Assembly (NCBI GenBank): GCA_030536315.1
Contig: JAUNQF010000002.1
Span: 1-64,000 of the forward strand
Reading direction: 5' to 3'
From: Coriobacteriia bacterium
GTDB lineage: Bacteria; Actinomycetota; Coriobacteriia; Coriobacteriales; Eggerthellaceae
Length of the DNA stretch: 64,000 nt
Of this stretch, positions 43,566 to 56,088 are shown in pieces. Positions within the stretch are counted from its first letter, which is position 1, and every line of letters begins with the position of its first letter. The translations under genes were made by a program, and so were the position numbers. Below the pieces are notes generated by a model. That model had not been told where the DNA came from. It worked only from the letters and a program-made list of their open reading frames with translations, and did not search any database.

Positions 43566-44477
43566 TTAATCTTCGGTGATTTCTACCCTATCTAAAGCGT
43601 TATTTATTTGTCTGCTTCTGTCTTTTGCATCAGTTAAACCCCTGGAAGCTGTTGCTATACCGCTTTCGATTGTTTCGAAATTCTTATTAAACTTTTCGAA
43701 TTGCTGCTTGATGTTTCCAAGCATTTTGCGAATTTCATCGGCGCTTTCGTTAATTTCTATCATGTTAAAGCCCATGGAAAGCGAATTTAGCAAGGCCAAA
43801 ATAGTGCTTGGACCTGCAATCATAATGCCTCGTTCTTGAAGTTTATATTGAATGTTCCCTGGATCTTTTACAGCTTCAAGATATAAACCTTCGGTGGGCA
43901 AAAACATAATTGCAAAATTAGTGGTTTGAGGAACTCGGATGTATTTATTTTTTATTGTTGTTGCGCTTCTGTCAATGAAGGTTATTAAATCCTTGCGGGC
44001 GGCTTCGACTTCGTCAGGATTGTTGCCTTCTGAAGCTTGAACCAAAACTGAATATTTGTCCATAGGAAACTTAGAATCTACAGGAAGATAGGTAAAGTCT
44101 TTATTTTTTCCATTAGGAATTTTAATTGCATATTCAACATGGTCGGTAGAGCGCGGATTAGGTTTGTAATTGCGCACGTACATGCCAGGAATAGTTTGTT
44201 CAAGCATACGACCAAGCTGAGCTTCGCCAAAAGCGCCTCGAGTTCCAACATTAGTCAGCACCTTGCTTAAATTATCAACTTCATCAGATATTCTTTCCAT
44301 GTGAATAATGCGCTCAAAAACATTGTCAAGCTGCTTTGACACAGCATCCATCTTGACATTTTGCTCGACAGCAGCCTTGGTTAATTGGTCAGTGCCAGTT
44401 TTAGGCTTTTTGAAAACCAAGATTAAAATTGCGATAATTAGCAGGGCAATAATTACGAAACACAAAATCTCTACCAT
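43566..44477 (-). CDS. rmuC: RmuC-family protein (DNA recombination/inverted-repeat stabilising)
   Basis: Membrane-tethered PD-(D/E)xK nuclease-related protein that limits recombination at inverted repeats. 303 residues: an N-terminal helix (about 3-22), a short coiled-coil region, then the RmuC core with GAFGEAQLGRMLEQ, LPVDSKFPMDKY and FLPTEGLYLEAV. Shorter than the E. coli protein because the coiled coil is brief. I chose the ATG at 44477, which has GGAGG 5 bases upstream, over the ATG at 44489. No TGA codons. Confidence 0.9.
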   Translation of the reverse strand: MVEILCFVIIALLIIAILILVFKKPKTGTDQLTKAAVEQNVKMDAVSKQLDNVFERIIHMERISDEVDNLSKVLTNVGTRGAFGEAQLGRMLEQTIPGMYVRNYKPNPRSTDHVEYAIKIPNGKNKDFTYLPVDSKFPMDKYSVLVQASEGNNPDEVEAARKDLITFIDRSATTIKNKYIRVPQTTNFAIMFLPTEGLYLEAVKDPGNIQYKLQERGIMIAGPSTILALLNSLSMGFNMIEINESADEIRKMLGNIKQQFEKFNKNFETIESGIATASRGLTDAKDRSRQINNALDRVEITED

Positions 44478-44501
44478 TTCTTCCTCCATTCATCTAATTT
44501 C

Positions 44502-44547
44502 ATTATAACGCGAAAATACAAACTTTTTTTAAATTTTTGTATATAAT
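44502..44547. promoter_or_regulatory. Divergent -10 elements for rmuC and the lipase gene
   Basis: TATAAT on minus at 44502-44507 toward rmuC and on plus at 44542-44547 toward the lipase gene. Neither has a convincing -35. AAAGGAG follows for the plus gene. Confidence 0.4.
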
Positions 44548-44574
44548 AATCGGTGTCGAGTAAAGGAGTTCGAT

Positions 44575-46593
44575 ATGGGTGCTCAATCCATTTTAACAAC
44601 AAGTATTAGTGTTATTGCTTCACAAAACGCGACTACTGGAACTTCCGATAATCTACTCTTTATAGCAATACCAATCATTGCCGCAGTTATTGCTTTGGCG
44701 CTGTCCCCTTTTGCTTTTAAGCGAATTCATTCAAACCACGGCGCAAGCGTAATTGAGGTCCGCAAAATTACACTTGTTTCTATTGCTTCGGTCCTTATTA
44801 GTGCGTTGTGCATTCTATTCTTTTTGAGCAATGCGCAACCTGCAAGTGCTGCGAATGGAAGCATTAGCATTAACGATCATATTGATTTAGTCTTGGATGA
44901 AAATAACGAAGTTGCAAGCGCCGATGCAAAAATAACCAATGGAACAGGTGAAATATATAGCTTGGACACAATTCGTGTCATATCAAATAACGAAAGCATT
45001 GGTGATGATTTATGAAGTATTAAGATTGTTGAGCAAGATTATGAAATTTACGATGGGGGCGCTGATTCTAAAAATGACATCGCGAATGTTTTGCAGCCGA
45101 ATCAAAGTGCAACTGTTCGAATTAGCTTGCAGCTTAGTGGTGACGAAGAAAATATCCTTAGCGGAAACATTGCCTCTCTTGAGATTGCAACAAAACCAAC
45201 AAAAGTTAGTGTTTATTACACCAATGAAAACGTGAAAAAGTCCAACAACATAGACTTAAATTTTGATTTTGCAGAATTTGAGAATGCAGATAACACTGTG
45301 GTGAACAGAAAGCTGGCAACTGTGGCTTCGTTGTTAGATACTAAGATGTATGCAGCTGAGCAAATTGTTGTCCAGGGTCAAACATATGACAAGAAGAATA
45401 AGATTGCTCTTGAAAAAGCTTTGGGCTTTGAAGATAACTATTACTATTCAATGTGGGATAAAAACGAGCAGCATGATCCTGGTGTAAGCATTGTCAAACC
45501 AGATCTAAACACCGAGAAAAATGATACAACTTCATATGAATTTGCGCATAAGAAAATCTTTTTTGGTGACCACTATAGCGAGATTGTTTCGGTTAATATT
45601 GCCGGCACTCAATGTAGCAACGAATGGGTAAGCAATCTTGACTTTGGGGCTGATACAGATAACTATTTTGATGCAACAGGAGAGCATCCGCTATGAATAG
45701 ATAAGCATATGCATAAGGGTTTTGAAATTGCGGCGAACCGTGTTGAATATGCCTTGAATGATTATCTTAATAAATACGTTCAAGATGACGCTAACACAAA
45801 CAGAATACTTTTTATTAGCGGTCATTCACGAGGAGCTGGCGTCGCAAATATTGTAGGCAGAGATTTCGAAGACCTAGCAAATGCCAAGACATTTACTTAT
45901 ACTTTTGCAGCGCCTAACACAACCGATGACGTTGCTTCGAAGCTTAATTATTCGACAATTTTTAACATCATGAATATGGATGATATTGTTTGTCAAATAC
46001 CTTGCACGAATATGGGCTATGACAAATATGGAAGAGATGTTCGCCTGTCAATTTCGACTGGAAAATCTATAAGTGGTGGCGATTTAGAAAACTCCTTCAA
46101 GTCTATTATGATAGATCATGAATATGATGGAAATACGCCAACCGAAATTGCTGAATTTGTAGAATTGCTCAAAAAAAATATCAATAAAGGAACCAGGGAG
46201 CAAATTTATGAAATTGACAAAGATAAGGATGTTTGAGATTTTTGTGTCCACGACGATGAAATAGGACCTCTTCCCGCTGCAGAAGCAGATGCAAAAATTG
46301 CTGAAATTAAACAAAACCTTGCAGAAAACGGTTTGAATTATTACAGCATTATAGAGAAAGAACAAATTGAAGGCACGGACGAATATAGGATCATTAGATG
46401 ATATAACCCAGCTTTCTTACTGAAAGACATTTCTAATATAATTCTTGGAAACAAACAACTTCCTGATGATTTATATGATTACAGCGATGCTGTTTGAGAG
46501 ACTATTAAAGAAGTTATTCCGCTTGTTTTTGGTGTTGCGGATGGGCATATTCCAATGTCTTATGTAGTACTTGCCACAAACGCAGTCTACTAA
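44575..46593 (+). CDS. Membrane-anchored class 3-type lipase/esterase
   Basis: About 672 residues. Two hydrophobic helices at about 25-45 and 65-85, an Asn/Asp-rich linker domain (about 95-210), and an alpha/beta-hydrolase domain with the nucleophile elbow SGHSRGAGVANIVG (Ser418), a candidate Asp in MNMDDIVCQIP and a candidate His in VADGHIPMSYVV near the end. Substrate may be host or bacterial lipid; the hydrolase should face outward after the second helix, but topology is uncertain. Broken five times by TGA (for example 45013-45015 and 46234-46236). Good AAAGGAG before the ATG. The tail overlaps the convergent pepD by 4 bases. Confidence 0.78.
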
Positions 46594-48113
46594 TTTAGAG
46601 TTTCTAAAGTTCTAATTAGTGTTGCAAAATAATACGGCAATGATTTTGTATAGAAAGTTTCGTTTGTCGAATGTTCGCCTTTGACATCGGCGCCAAAAGA
46701 TATGCATTGCATGCTTGGGCGTTTATCAAGGAAAACACCAACTTCTAAACCGCCATGCGTTCCATTTACAATAACGTCAACGTCGCAAACTTCTTTCGAT
46801 GCTCGTGTGTAAGCATTTAGCAATTTGCGATCTTTGGAAGGATATCAAGCCGGAAGCGTCTCGATAACTTCGTAATTAATTTGTAAATTTTTGGAAACTT
46901 CGTCGTTAAACTTCTCAAGTTTTTTTAAGAATTCCTCTTCCCCGAACCTATACATTAAAGTAAAATCAAGAGCACCATCTTTAATGCTAGCCACTCCCAT
47001 ATTTAAAGAATTCTTAGGGACTAATTCAACCTCTTCGAACATGTCAAAAAGTTCATTGTGAAAGGCGTTGAGCAATTCTGAAATTTGCTTGGTATCAACG
47101 CTTGCAAACACATCCGAAGTTAAGTCGCTCACTTCGAAATTGCACTTGCCATTTTTATCATCGACGCTATTTGCCATTTGCTCGTCTATTACAGAATTAC
47201 TAATTTCTTTAATTGCGTCAACATCATCATTTGAGCAGGCCAGCTTCATTTCTGCCGAATAAGCAATTGCGTTGAAGTTTTGACCGCCTTCGAGACTAAT
47301 GAAATCGAAGTTGGTGTTGCGCTCAACTAAGCGGTTCATCACATTACGAAGAACATCTATGGCGCTAACTCGTTTGTAAATTATTGAGTTAGCAGAATGA
47401 CCTCCAAGCAATCCATCAACATTAATTTTTAGTTGAGTATCATGCTCAGATTTTGTCATTTCATAGTTCTTTTTATAAACGAAGGTCCGAACACCACAAG
47501 AAAAAATTCGGACAATGCCAGCTTGACGACCATCGATGTTAATCATGAAGTCCGAATCAAGAACTTCGCTGCTTAGGCCATATGCACCATCCATTGTTGT
47601 TTCTTCTTTGGTGGTAAATATAACACGAAGCGGCCCGTGCTTGAAACCATAGTCTTTTGAAATTGCAAGAAGAGTGATTATGCCTTCGCCAGGATCGGCG
47701 CCTAAAGTTGTTTCGAAATTTCTTGAATGAATTGCACCGGTTTCTTCGTCATAAACGACGTCAACTGGTTTTGGATCTGGCGATGCGGTGTTCTTAGTCT
47801 CCCAAACCATGTCCTGGTGAGTTTGAAAGATTATTTTAGGCCAATTTTCACAACCCGGACTTGCAGGAACATCCCAATAAACATTTAGGAATTCATCAAC
47901 AACTGGATTTAGATTATGCGCCTTCGCTCAATTAGCAAGGTACGCAGAAATGTGAGCGCAATCAGCGGTTGTTCGAACAACTTTGCATAAATCAAGAAAA
48001 TCGGCAATGGCAGATTCAGCAACTTTATGCGCTGCTTCCTTGTAGTTTTCGTTTATCGTAGCGTTTTGGGCAACAGTATTAGGGTATTCGTCTATAACGA
48101 CACTGTTTGCCAT
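46590..48113 (-). CDS. pepD: M20 family Xaa-His/beta-Ala-His dipeptidase (PepD type)
   Basis: Dizinc dipeptidase of broad specificity, cytosolic. 507 residues, near the family length. Metal-site motifs: QTHQDMVWE (His and Asp), TLGADPGEG (bridging Asp), FTTKEETTMDGA (Glu-Glu), NIDGRQAG and GEHSTNE near the end; GLLGGHSANSI marks the dimerisation domain. Position two of GADNG is Pro (GADPG), a departure from the usual sequence. Several Trp are TGA, such as LANWAKAH and ETLPAWYPS. It follows the amino-acid transporter gene by 2 bases, suggesting a peptide/amino-acid operon. Confidence 0.88.
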
Positions 48114-48115
48114 AA

Positions 48116-49666
48116 TTATTTTGTTTTGACGCCTTTTTTATTGTTATATGCTTTTGCGATCAACGGCAAAATTAGACCCATCGCAATTAGTACAATAGGA
48201 ATTGCGACGTTCATAATAAACTTCGCAGGGTCGTCGTTTTGCATCTTCATTACCATGCCAGCAAATGTTATGACCGCACACCAAAGACCAACAAATATAC
48301 CAAGACCTTTATTCTTGATAAAAATGAAGTCATCTTTATGCTTCTTAACTTTCTTCTTATCTACCTTTAATGCTATATATGCAACAAATACGCAAATGTA
48401 GAAAATTGGCATAACAATTGAGCAAATCTCAAGCAACCATTTAATTAAGTCGTCCGCTGTACCCATTGAAAGAGTTGGAACAACAAGCAAGAAAACAGTA
48501 ATTATGGTAACAACTAACAACCAATAAGGATAAGCACCATATTTATTCTTCTTCAAAGAACCCTTAGGGATAAATCTTTGATCGCTATCTTCTAATAACA
48601 AACGAAGAGGAACATCAATGCTAACAATTAATACAGCTGCATCCGTGATAAGTTTGATTGCCGCATAAAGAACCATCAAAACATTACCCAAGCCAAATGC
48701 TTGACCAACCTTTTGGAAACAGACGTATTGACCGTTAGTAATGAAGTTTGGATCCATGAGCACTGTTGTTGTTTCACCATTTGCGACAATTTGCATTGGA
48801 GTATAAGTCTTGTTTGGATCAAGATTATTTGGATCAGCAATCATGCCTTGGCAATCTTGACCGAACATTAGACCCATAGCAATTGCACCAGCGAAAGCAG
48901 CAACTGCAACCATAATTACAACTGCGATAATTCCCTTCGGGAAGTCCCGTCCAGGCTTTTCCATTCTATTAACATAAGGAGCAATTTTTTCGGCGCCTCC
49001 AACACCAAACAGCAAAATTGAAAGCGAAGCAAAGACCGACATGTCTGTTGGAACGAAACTTGTAGGATCAAGATTTAAGCTGTAAGTTGGAACTTCGCTT
49101 GGGTTGACATTGAAAATTGGAGCTAAAAGACCAAAAACAATGAACAACATTGCCATAATAAAACTACCAGTACCAGCAATTGATGCAATTGTTTTAACAA
49201 CCTTAATGCCTCGGCTTGCCAAAAATACGCAAACCAAGAAAATCACAACACCAATTAGCTGAACAGTCATAGGATCAATGCTTGAAATATCACCATTTTG
49301 GTTAACCATCCAGTTAAATGCAACAATAATTAGACTTGGCTTCTGAGCAAGATACGGAAGGATTACTACCCAACCAATCCATCCTGCAAAATAACCCATT
49401 TTAGGTCCAATTGTCTCAAGTGTTCAGGAACTAACTCCACCACCATGAGATCTAAATACAGAACCAAGTTCTCCTACCATCAATGAATACGGCAAAAAAT
49501 ACAGCAAGAATAAAACGAACCAAACACTCATAACACGAGTTTGTCCGAAGTAAAAACATCCATTGATTAAGTTGTTAAACCCCCATAAAGTACAAAAAGT
49601 CATAACAGCAATAGAAGGTCAGGAAATTGTAGTTTCCATTTTTGGTTTAGCCACTTCTTTAGCCAT
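48116..49666 (-). CDS. APC-superfamily amino-acid transporter (glutamate:GABA antiporter-like)
   Basis: Membrane transporter of 516 residues with about twelve helices. The N-terminal consensus SLMVGELGSVFRSHGGGVSSW (GELG and GG motif of helix 2) is typical of the group. Substrate cannot be fixed; pairing with PepD suggests amino acids freed from peptides. TGA codons at about 49620 (TISWPS) and 49425 (VSSWTLE) are read as Trp. ATG at 49666 with AAGGAG upstream; a TATAAT faces it at 49697-49702. Confidence 0.88.
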
Positions 49667-49696
49667 GATTTCTCCTTAAGTCTCGCTTGTTGCGGT

Positions 49697-49702
49697 ATTA
49701 TA
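49697..49702 (-). promoter_or_regulatory. -10 element for the transporter-pepD operon
   Basis: TATAAT on minus, 30 bases before the AAGGAG-preceded ATG at 49666. The -35 is not evident. Confidence 0.4.
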
Positions 49703-49738
49703 CTAAAAAGCCTGCTTATTTAACCAAAAAATGAAAAT

Positions 49739-50578
49739 TTAAGAAATTGTGTGCTGAATTAGGATTGCGGAGGTTACTGAGCCTACTCCACCAGGTACAG
49801 GGGTTATTGCGCCAACGATTGACTCGGCTTCGTCAAAATTGACGTCTCCACAAAGTTTCTTTGCGATAGGATCTCAATTGATACCAGCATCGATGACAAC
49901 TTGACCTTTTGTGAAATACTTTGCGCCGAATTTTTTAGGAGTGCCCGTTGCAACAATAACTATGTCTGCATCTTTCGTGATTTTTTCCATATTTTGAGTC
50001 TTGGAATGACATACCGTGACAGTGGCATTTTCATTTTGAAGCATATTTGCAACAGGTTTGCCCACAACAAGGCTACGTCCAATCACAACAGCTCGCTTTC
50101 CTTCGACTTCGATGCCGAAGTGATGCAAAATTGCCATGCAACTTTCCGCCGTGCACGGAGCAAAAGCATTATTTCCTAAGTAAGGACCAGCAACAGAAAG
50201 CTGTCTTGCAGCATCAATATCTTTAGAAGCCGAAATTGCTTCGCAAATTTCATTTTCACACTGCTTTAGCTCCCCTGGAAGCGGTCTCATGAGCAAAATG
50301 CCTTGAACCTTATCATCTTCGTTTAGCTCTTCAATCAAATCAAGCAAGTCTTGTTTGTCAATGGTGCTCTCGCATTTGTGAACATCAAACAAAACACCAG
50401 CTTCACCTGCCTTCTTTTCGATACCTTTTAAGTAGGAAGCACTTGAGCCGTCTTCGCCAACACAAACAACATCAAGCTTTGGAACAAAACCATCTGATGT
50501 GAGCATATCGCTAACTTTAGATGCGCATTCAGAAATAATTTTCGAAGCAACTTCTTTGCCGTCTAAAATTTTGGCCAT
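49739..50578 (-). CDS. folD: Methylenetetrahydrofolate dehydrogenase/cyclohydrolase FolD
   Basis: Interconverts methylene-, methenyl- and formyl-tetrahydrofolate; cytosolic. 279 residues. The motifs GILLMRPLP, VVIGRSLVVGKPVANML and TPVPGGVGSVTSA are intact. The active-site YxxxK Lys may be represented in ASYLKGIEKKAGEAG. TGA at 49874-49876 (DAGINWDP) is Trp; stopping there would remove the PGGVG block. It starts directly after fhs (TAA then ATG, no gap), forming the formate-tetrahydrofolate arm of one-carbon metabolism. Confidence 0.95.
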
Positions 50579-52279
50579 TTAGAACAACCCCGAAATTACG
50601 CCGTCTTCGCTGACGTCAATTTTTTCAGCAGCAGGAACTTTTGGAAGGCCAGGCATTGTCATAATCTCCCCAGTAAGAGCAACGATAAACCCAGATCCAG
50701 CAGCAAGCTTAAGATTTCTAACCGTAATTTTGAAATCTTTTGGAACTCCGCGCTTGTTAGGGTCGTCCGAAAAACTGTATTGAGTTTTAGCAACACAAAC
50801 TGGAAGCTTTCCAAAACCTTGCTTTTCTAAAACTGGAAGTTGCTTGACAGCGTTTCCGATAAACTCAACTCCATCAGCGTGATAAATCTTTGTAGCCAAA
50901 TCGTTGAGCTTCTCTGCAATACCCTTATCCAAGTCATAACTAAACTCAAACTTAGAACTGTCTTGCTCACACAAATCAATTGCGGCCTGGGCCAGGTCTT
51001 CGGAGCCTTTAGAACCATTCATGCAAGTATGCGAAACTTGAACGTTAACATTAGCATCCTTGCAAAGTTTGTAGAGAAGTTCAATTTCTTTATCAGTATC
51101 TGTTGGGAAGACGTTGATAACAGCCAAGCATGGAAGCTTGTAGACGTCTTCGATGTTCTTAACGTGCTGGAGCAAGTTCGGGAAACCAGCTTCGAGAGCC
51201 TTGAGGTCTTCTTTCTTGAGCTCCTCTTTCATCTCGGCAGCCTTCATACCAGCAGCTGCACCACCATGAAGCTTGAGAGCGCGAACGGTCGCAACCATAA
51301 CAACAGCAGCAGGGCGAATTCCACTCATCCTACATTTAATGTCGAGGAACTTCTCCGCACCAAGGTCAGCACCGAAGCCGGCTTCGGTAACAACATAATC
51401 TGCAAGCTGAGTTGCGGTCTTCGTTGCAATTACCGAATTGCATCCGTGGGCAATATTTGCGAAAGGACCACCATGAACAAATGCTGGAGTGTGCTCGAGC
51501 GTTTGAACAAGGTTAGGTTTAATAGCATCTTTCAATAACGCGGTCATTGCGCCTTGAGCTTTTAAATCTGAAGCTGTAACAGGCTTTTCGTCATAAGTAT
51601 AACCAACAACAATGTTGCCCAAACGCTTCTTTAGATCATTTAAGTCAGTTGCCAAGCAAAAGACAGCCATGATTTCACTAGCAACGGTAATGTCGAAGCC
51701 GTCTTCGCGAGGAACACCTTGCATCTTTCCGCCAAGGCCATCCACAATGTTACGAAGCTGGCGGTCGTTCATGTCAACCGCGCGGCGCCAAGTGATACTC
51801 TTCGGATCAATGCCAAGTTCATTGCCCTGTTGAATGTGATTGTCCAACATTGCAGCAAGCAAATTGTTTGCAGCACCAATTGCGTGGAAATCGCCAGTAA
51901 AGTGAAGGTTGATATCTTCCATAGGAACTACCTGGCTATATCCACCACCGGCAGCTCCACCTTTAATTCCAAAAACAGGACCAAGCGAAGGTTCACGAAG
52001 AACAAGCATCACGTTTTTATCGCTGTCTTTCAAATAAGCACGCATAGAATCAGCCAAGCCAACAGAGATGGTTGTCTTACCTTCGCCAGCAGGCGTTGGA
52101 GTTAGAGCGGTAACCAAAATTACCTTTCCATTTTTGTTAGCCTTAACTTTGTGAATGTTGACCTTCGCTTTATAGTTGCCGTAAAGCTCGAGCGAATCTT
52201 CGGCGATTCCAGCTTCCTTCGCAACTTCGCGAATGTCATTCATTGGGGTTTCTTGAGCGATTTCAATATCAGATTTCAT
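50579..52279 (-). CDS. fhs: Formate-tetrahydrofolate ligase
   Basis: ATP-dependent formation of 10-formyl-tetrahydrofolate from formate, used for purines or in acetogenic/anaerobic folate metabolism. 566 residues, full length. P-loop [11 protein letters not shown] at about 59-69, [38 protein letters not shown] and the EIMTMPGLP tail are all present. Trp is TGG and no TGA occurs. Preceded by AAAGGAC 12 bases after the RecJ-RecQ stop; fhs-folD adjacency is common. Confidence 0.97.
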   Translation of the reverse strand: MKSDIEIAQETPMNDIREVAKEAGIAEDSLELYGNYKAKVNIHKVKANKNGKVILVTALTPTPAGEGKTTISVGLADSMRAYLKDSDKNVMLVLREPSLGPVFGIKGGAAGGGYSQVVPMEDINLHFTGDFHAIGAANNLLAAMLDNHIQQGNELGIDPKSITWRRAVDMNDRQLRNIVDGLGGKMQGVPREDGFDITVASEIMAVFCLATDLNDLKKRLGNIVVGYTYDEKPVTASDLKAQGAMTALLKDAIKPNLVQTLEHTPAFVHGGPFANIAHGCNSVIATKTATQLADYVVTEAGFGADLGAEKFLDIKCRMSGIRPAAVVMVATVRALKLHGGAAAGMKAAEMKEELKKEDLKALEAGFPNLLQHVKNIEDVYKLPCLAVINVFPTDTDKEIELLYKLCKDANVNVQVSHTCMNGSKGSEDLAQAAIDLCEQDSSKFEFSYDLDKGIAEKLNDLATKIYHADGVEFIGNAVKQLPVLEKQGFGKLPVCVAKTQYSFSDDPNKRGVPKDFKITVRNLKLAAGSGFIVALTGEIMTMPGLPKVPAAEKIDVSEDGVISGLF

Positions 52280-52291
52280 TTTTGTCCTTTC

Positions 52292-55200
52292 CTAGATGCT
52301 TTCACCTGGTAATATTGGGTGCCGAAGCAATTTCGTTAGCTCTTCACGCGTCTTTCGCATTGCGGTGATTCTGTAATCTTCGAAATTCTCAATTTCATTT
52401 CTGCCTTCACAGAATCGCGAACTATCTTCTAAATTAACTTTGCTTGACACATCAACAAGCGCAATTTTACTATAAGTTTGACCATCGCGAGCGACAGTTT
52501 CAACATTTAGCAAACCCAATTCGGCAAAAATATCAATAGCTGTAAGCATGGTTGCCGCCGAAGCCACAACCGCAGCTTGCTCGAACAATTTTTGATGAGC
52601 TTCGTGGCAAAATTCTCAAGTGCCGTTGTTGTTTTTGACGTTTTCGCGAATTGCCGCATAAATTCCACGAAGGTTTTCTTCCGTTGGGTTAGTCATTTCC
52701 AAAATTTGCGTGTTGATTGTGGCATCCGCCCTATTGTAGAGAAGGTGAACAATTGCCGGATTGTTGTCGCGGCCACATCGCCCAGCCATTTGATTAAATT
52801 CAACATTACTAAATGGCAAATGATACAAACAAACGTGTCGAATGTCCGGGATGTTGACGCCTTCGCCAAATGCCGAAGTTGCAACCAACACGCTTAGCTC
52901 ATTTTCGCGGAACAAAGTTTCAATTTTGTTGCGGTCTTCCCTGCTCATGCCTGCATTATAAAATCCGACTTTCATAGCAATATGAGGCGCGCGGGATTTT
53001 ATAAGGCGAGCAAGGTCAACAGTTTGCTGTCGCGAATTAACATAAATTACAATTTTTTCACCACTGGCGCAAAGCGCAACCAAATAATCATCCCTACTTT
53101 TAATGTTACGTCTGTCATCAACAAACAAATTCTCACGCTCAAAATTATCTTTAACAACTTCTTCAATTGGCAAGAACTTTTTAATCTCATTGCAAATGTC
53201 ATCATTAACGGTCGCGCTCAAAGCCAACACTTGCGGATGGTTTAACTTCTCAATAATTTTTGGCATATGACCATAAGCGGTGCGCTCGCCAATTTTTACT
53301 TGCCCCATGTGGTGAGATTCGTCAATAACAATAAAACCAATTTTTGCATGTTGCGCAATCTTATCAATATGAATTGCCAAAAATTCCGGAGTGGTCAACA
53401 TAATGTCAAGCTTGCCCTCGCTCATAAGCTTGTAATTTTCTTCGCGTTCATCGGCAGGAGTCTCGCCATTCATAACGCGAATATTCAATCCAAAATCCTT
53501 TAGGTTTTTTTGCAAATGGAAAGCTTGATCAGAAATTAAAGCGCGAAGCGGGTAAACAAAAATGCTCATCTTCTTATTGCAAACAGCTTGAGCAGAGGCG
53601 AAGACCTGGAAAATCAAGCTTTTACCTCGGCCTGTTGGCATAACGGACAAAACCGATTTCCCTTTAGCTAGCAAATCCAGCGTCTCTTGTTGCGATTGGT
53701 GCAGTTTCCCATCCTTGCCAATCATAGCTTCAACAATCAGTTGCTGGACTTCGTCGATTTTTTTATCTCTAAAATCTTGAGCGCCATTCAAATTTTCAGC
53801 GCTTTGATTTTGAGCAGAGCGCTTCATCATATCGCTCGAAAGTTCACGGACGGAATCTTTAATGAAATCGCCAACGCTTACAAGATTTTTTTCCTTCACT
53901 TCGAACTTATCAAAAAGCTGACTAACGAAGTTGCCACCCGCATTTGTGTCTTCGGAGTTATAAAGCTCATCGGTCGGGATAATGTGGTCAATGTGCATCT
54001 TGACGTTTTTGCGACCTTGGAACTCCTCAACCTTCGGCGTGTAAATGACGCTCACAGTGCTGTTTAAGGCCAGGTACTTATCAATATTTGCAACATTGAA
54101 CATAATTCCCATGCCGCCGTAAGCGCCATCTGTGATGTTGCAAGATAAGTGGTTGTGGTTTTGGCCGACAGCCTTCGCGCGCCTAATAAACGCATTGGTG
54201 GTTATGAACTTCGGCTCTTCGTTAGCATTACCAAAAGGCTCCATCACGTTCAAACTTTCAATGTCTTCCACGTTAAGCTCATGCAAACGAAGCTCCAGAT
54301 CCGACTTCAAGACTTTTTGAAATTCAGAGATGTCTAAACTTTGCATGTAGCCTTCAAGCTTCTCACTAAATTCAGCAACGTCTTCCGCTTTTAGAGTTGC
54401 TCCACAAGCACCTTTGTGGCCTCCAAACTTAATGAACTTATCAAAACTTTTGCTGCATGCTTCATGCAAGTCAACGTTGCCAACGCTTCGACCACTTCCA
54501 TGAGCAACGCCATCTTTCACAGACATCACCAAAGTTGGAACGTTATAAGATTCGGCAAGCTTAGCTGACACAATTCCGAGCACACCCGGTTGCCAAGCTT
54601 CGTCGCTTAAGACTAAACTGCGCTTGCCAGGGTTGTCCTCTATGATTTTTTGTGCGCGGAATTCTGCCTGTTCAAGCATCTTCTCGGTAATTTCTCGACG
54701 CTGGTTATTAAACGCCTCAATCTCAATTGCTATGTTATAAGCTTGAGCGTAATCATCACACAGCAGCAAGTCCACTGCCTTTTCAGGCTCATCCATCCTG
54801 CCCGCTGCATTTAATCGAGGCGTCAAAACATAGGACACATCCTTCGCCGTCATGCTACCAGCTTTTCTTCCAGCAACATCCAAAATAGCACGAAGAGAAG
54901 GCCTCGGCTGCTTATTGATCATCTCAAGACCTTGAGTTACCAAAGCTCTGTTTTGCCCAATAAGCGGCATCACATCTGCAATTGTTCCAAGGGTGGCAAG
55001 GTCAATAAACTCCATCCATAAATGCGGAAGCCCAAGTCTGCCTCCCAAACTTTGAATAAGTTTTAGCGCAACACCAACGCCAGCTAAAATTTTATCGGGA
55101 CTGTCCCCGTCTTCAGCTTCGGGGTCAGCCATCGCAATACCAACGGGAATGTCGCCAGATTTTTCGTGATGGTCGGTTACAACAACATCAATTCCGTGCG

Positions 55201-55630
55201 ACTTCAAAGTCTCAATATAAGGCGCCGAAGTAATTCCGCAATCGACCGTAATAATAGTTTGCGGCAGCGGGTCCATCTCAAGCAACCTGTTAACACTGTC
55301 TTCGCTTAAACTATAACCTTCGCTAAAACGCTTCGGCAAAAAATAATCCACTGTCATACCAGCATTTATATGCTTATCAATTTCACGAAGCCCCCGCATC
55401 ATCACAACAGTTGCACTAATTCCATCCAAGTCATAATCACCATAAATTAAAATTCTGTGGCCCGCGCGAACAGCGTTCTCGACAGCATCGGCAACTTGTT
55501 CCATGCCTTTTATGTCATAGGGATTCCCCCAATCTCGCTCAAGACTGGGCTGCAAAAACTTTTCAATTTCAGTTTGGTCAGTGATGCCTCGAACTTCAAG
55601 CATCCTCGCCAACAACGGCGAAATCTCCAT
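52292..55630 (-). CDS. RecJ single-strand exonuclease fused to a RecQ-like helicase
   Basis: About 1112 residues. Part one (to about 560) is RecJ: IYGDYDLDGISAT, TVDCGITS, VVTDHHEKSGDIP (DHH motif), LNAAGRMDEPEKAV, and a GSGRSVGNVDL with FGGHKGACG (DHHA1). Part two (about 640-1010) is a superfamily 2 helicase: MPTGRGKS, VYPLRALISDQ, IDESHHMGQ (DEAH box variant), LALSATV, VATSAFGEGVNIPD and FNQMAGRCGRD. A 100-residue tail after TGA 52616-52618 (NNGTW) ends at TAG. Standard RecJ lacks the helicase. Such a fusion could couple strand opening to 5'-3' degradation. ATG at 55630 chosen; a GTG at 55639 is possible. Confidence 0.9.
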
Positions 55631-55695
55631 ACTGCTCACCTTACTTAATACTCACTAACGTTTCTTTAAATTAAATTTATTCTATCACAAAATAT

Positions 55696-56088
55696 TTACA
55701 GTGACATATCTTTTGCTCACTGTTTGTCAATGTCGACTTGGGCTTTGACCTCTTCAAGGGAGTTGAATTTTTTAATATCTCTAATGTGCTTGACAATGCG
55801 AACGGACAGTTCTTGGCCGTATAAATCCCCGTCAAAATCGAGGATGTGAGTTTCAACGTTGTGAGCGCCAGATTCATCAACCGAAGGCTTTGTTCCAATG
55901 TTGGTAACGCCGAATTTCTCTTCGCCATTTGGAAGTGTTACGATGGATCCATAAACACCATCTTTTGGAAGGTCAACAGTGATTTGTGATGAATCAAAAT
56001 TTGCAGTTGGCATACCAACGGTACGACCAAGCTGGTTCCCCATAACAACAATAGATTTTATTTCGCAAATTGTTTGATAATTATCCAT
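55696..56088 (-). CDS. Stand-alone riboflavin kinase domain
   Basis: Phosphorylates riboflavin to FMN. 130 residues corresponding to the C-terminal half of the bifunctional RibF: NQLGRTVGMPTANF, VYGSIVTLPNG, NIGTKPSV and ETHILDFDGDLYGQ are the kinase signature. The N-terminal FAD synthetase half is missing here, so FAD synthesis must be encoded elsewhere. The TGA at 55717-55719 is read as Trp and adds a short tail (KDMSL). Its ATG abuts the stop of the ATP-grasp gene. Confidence 0.88.
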
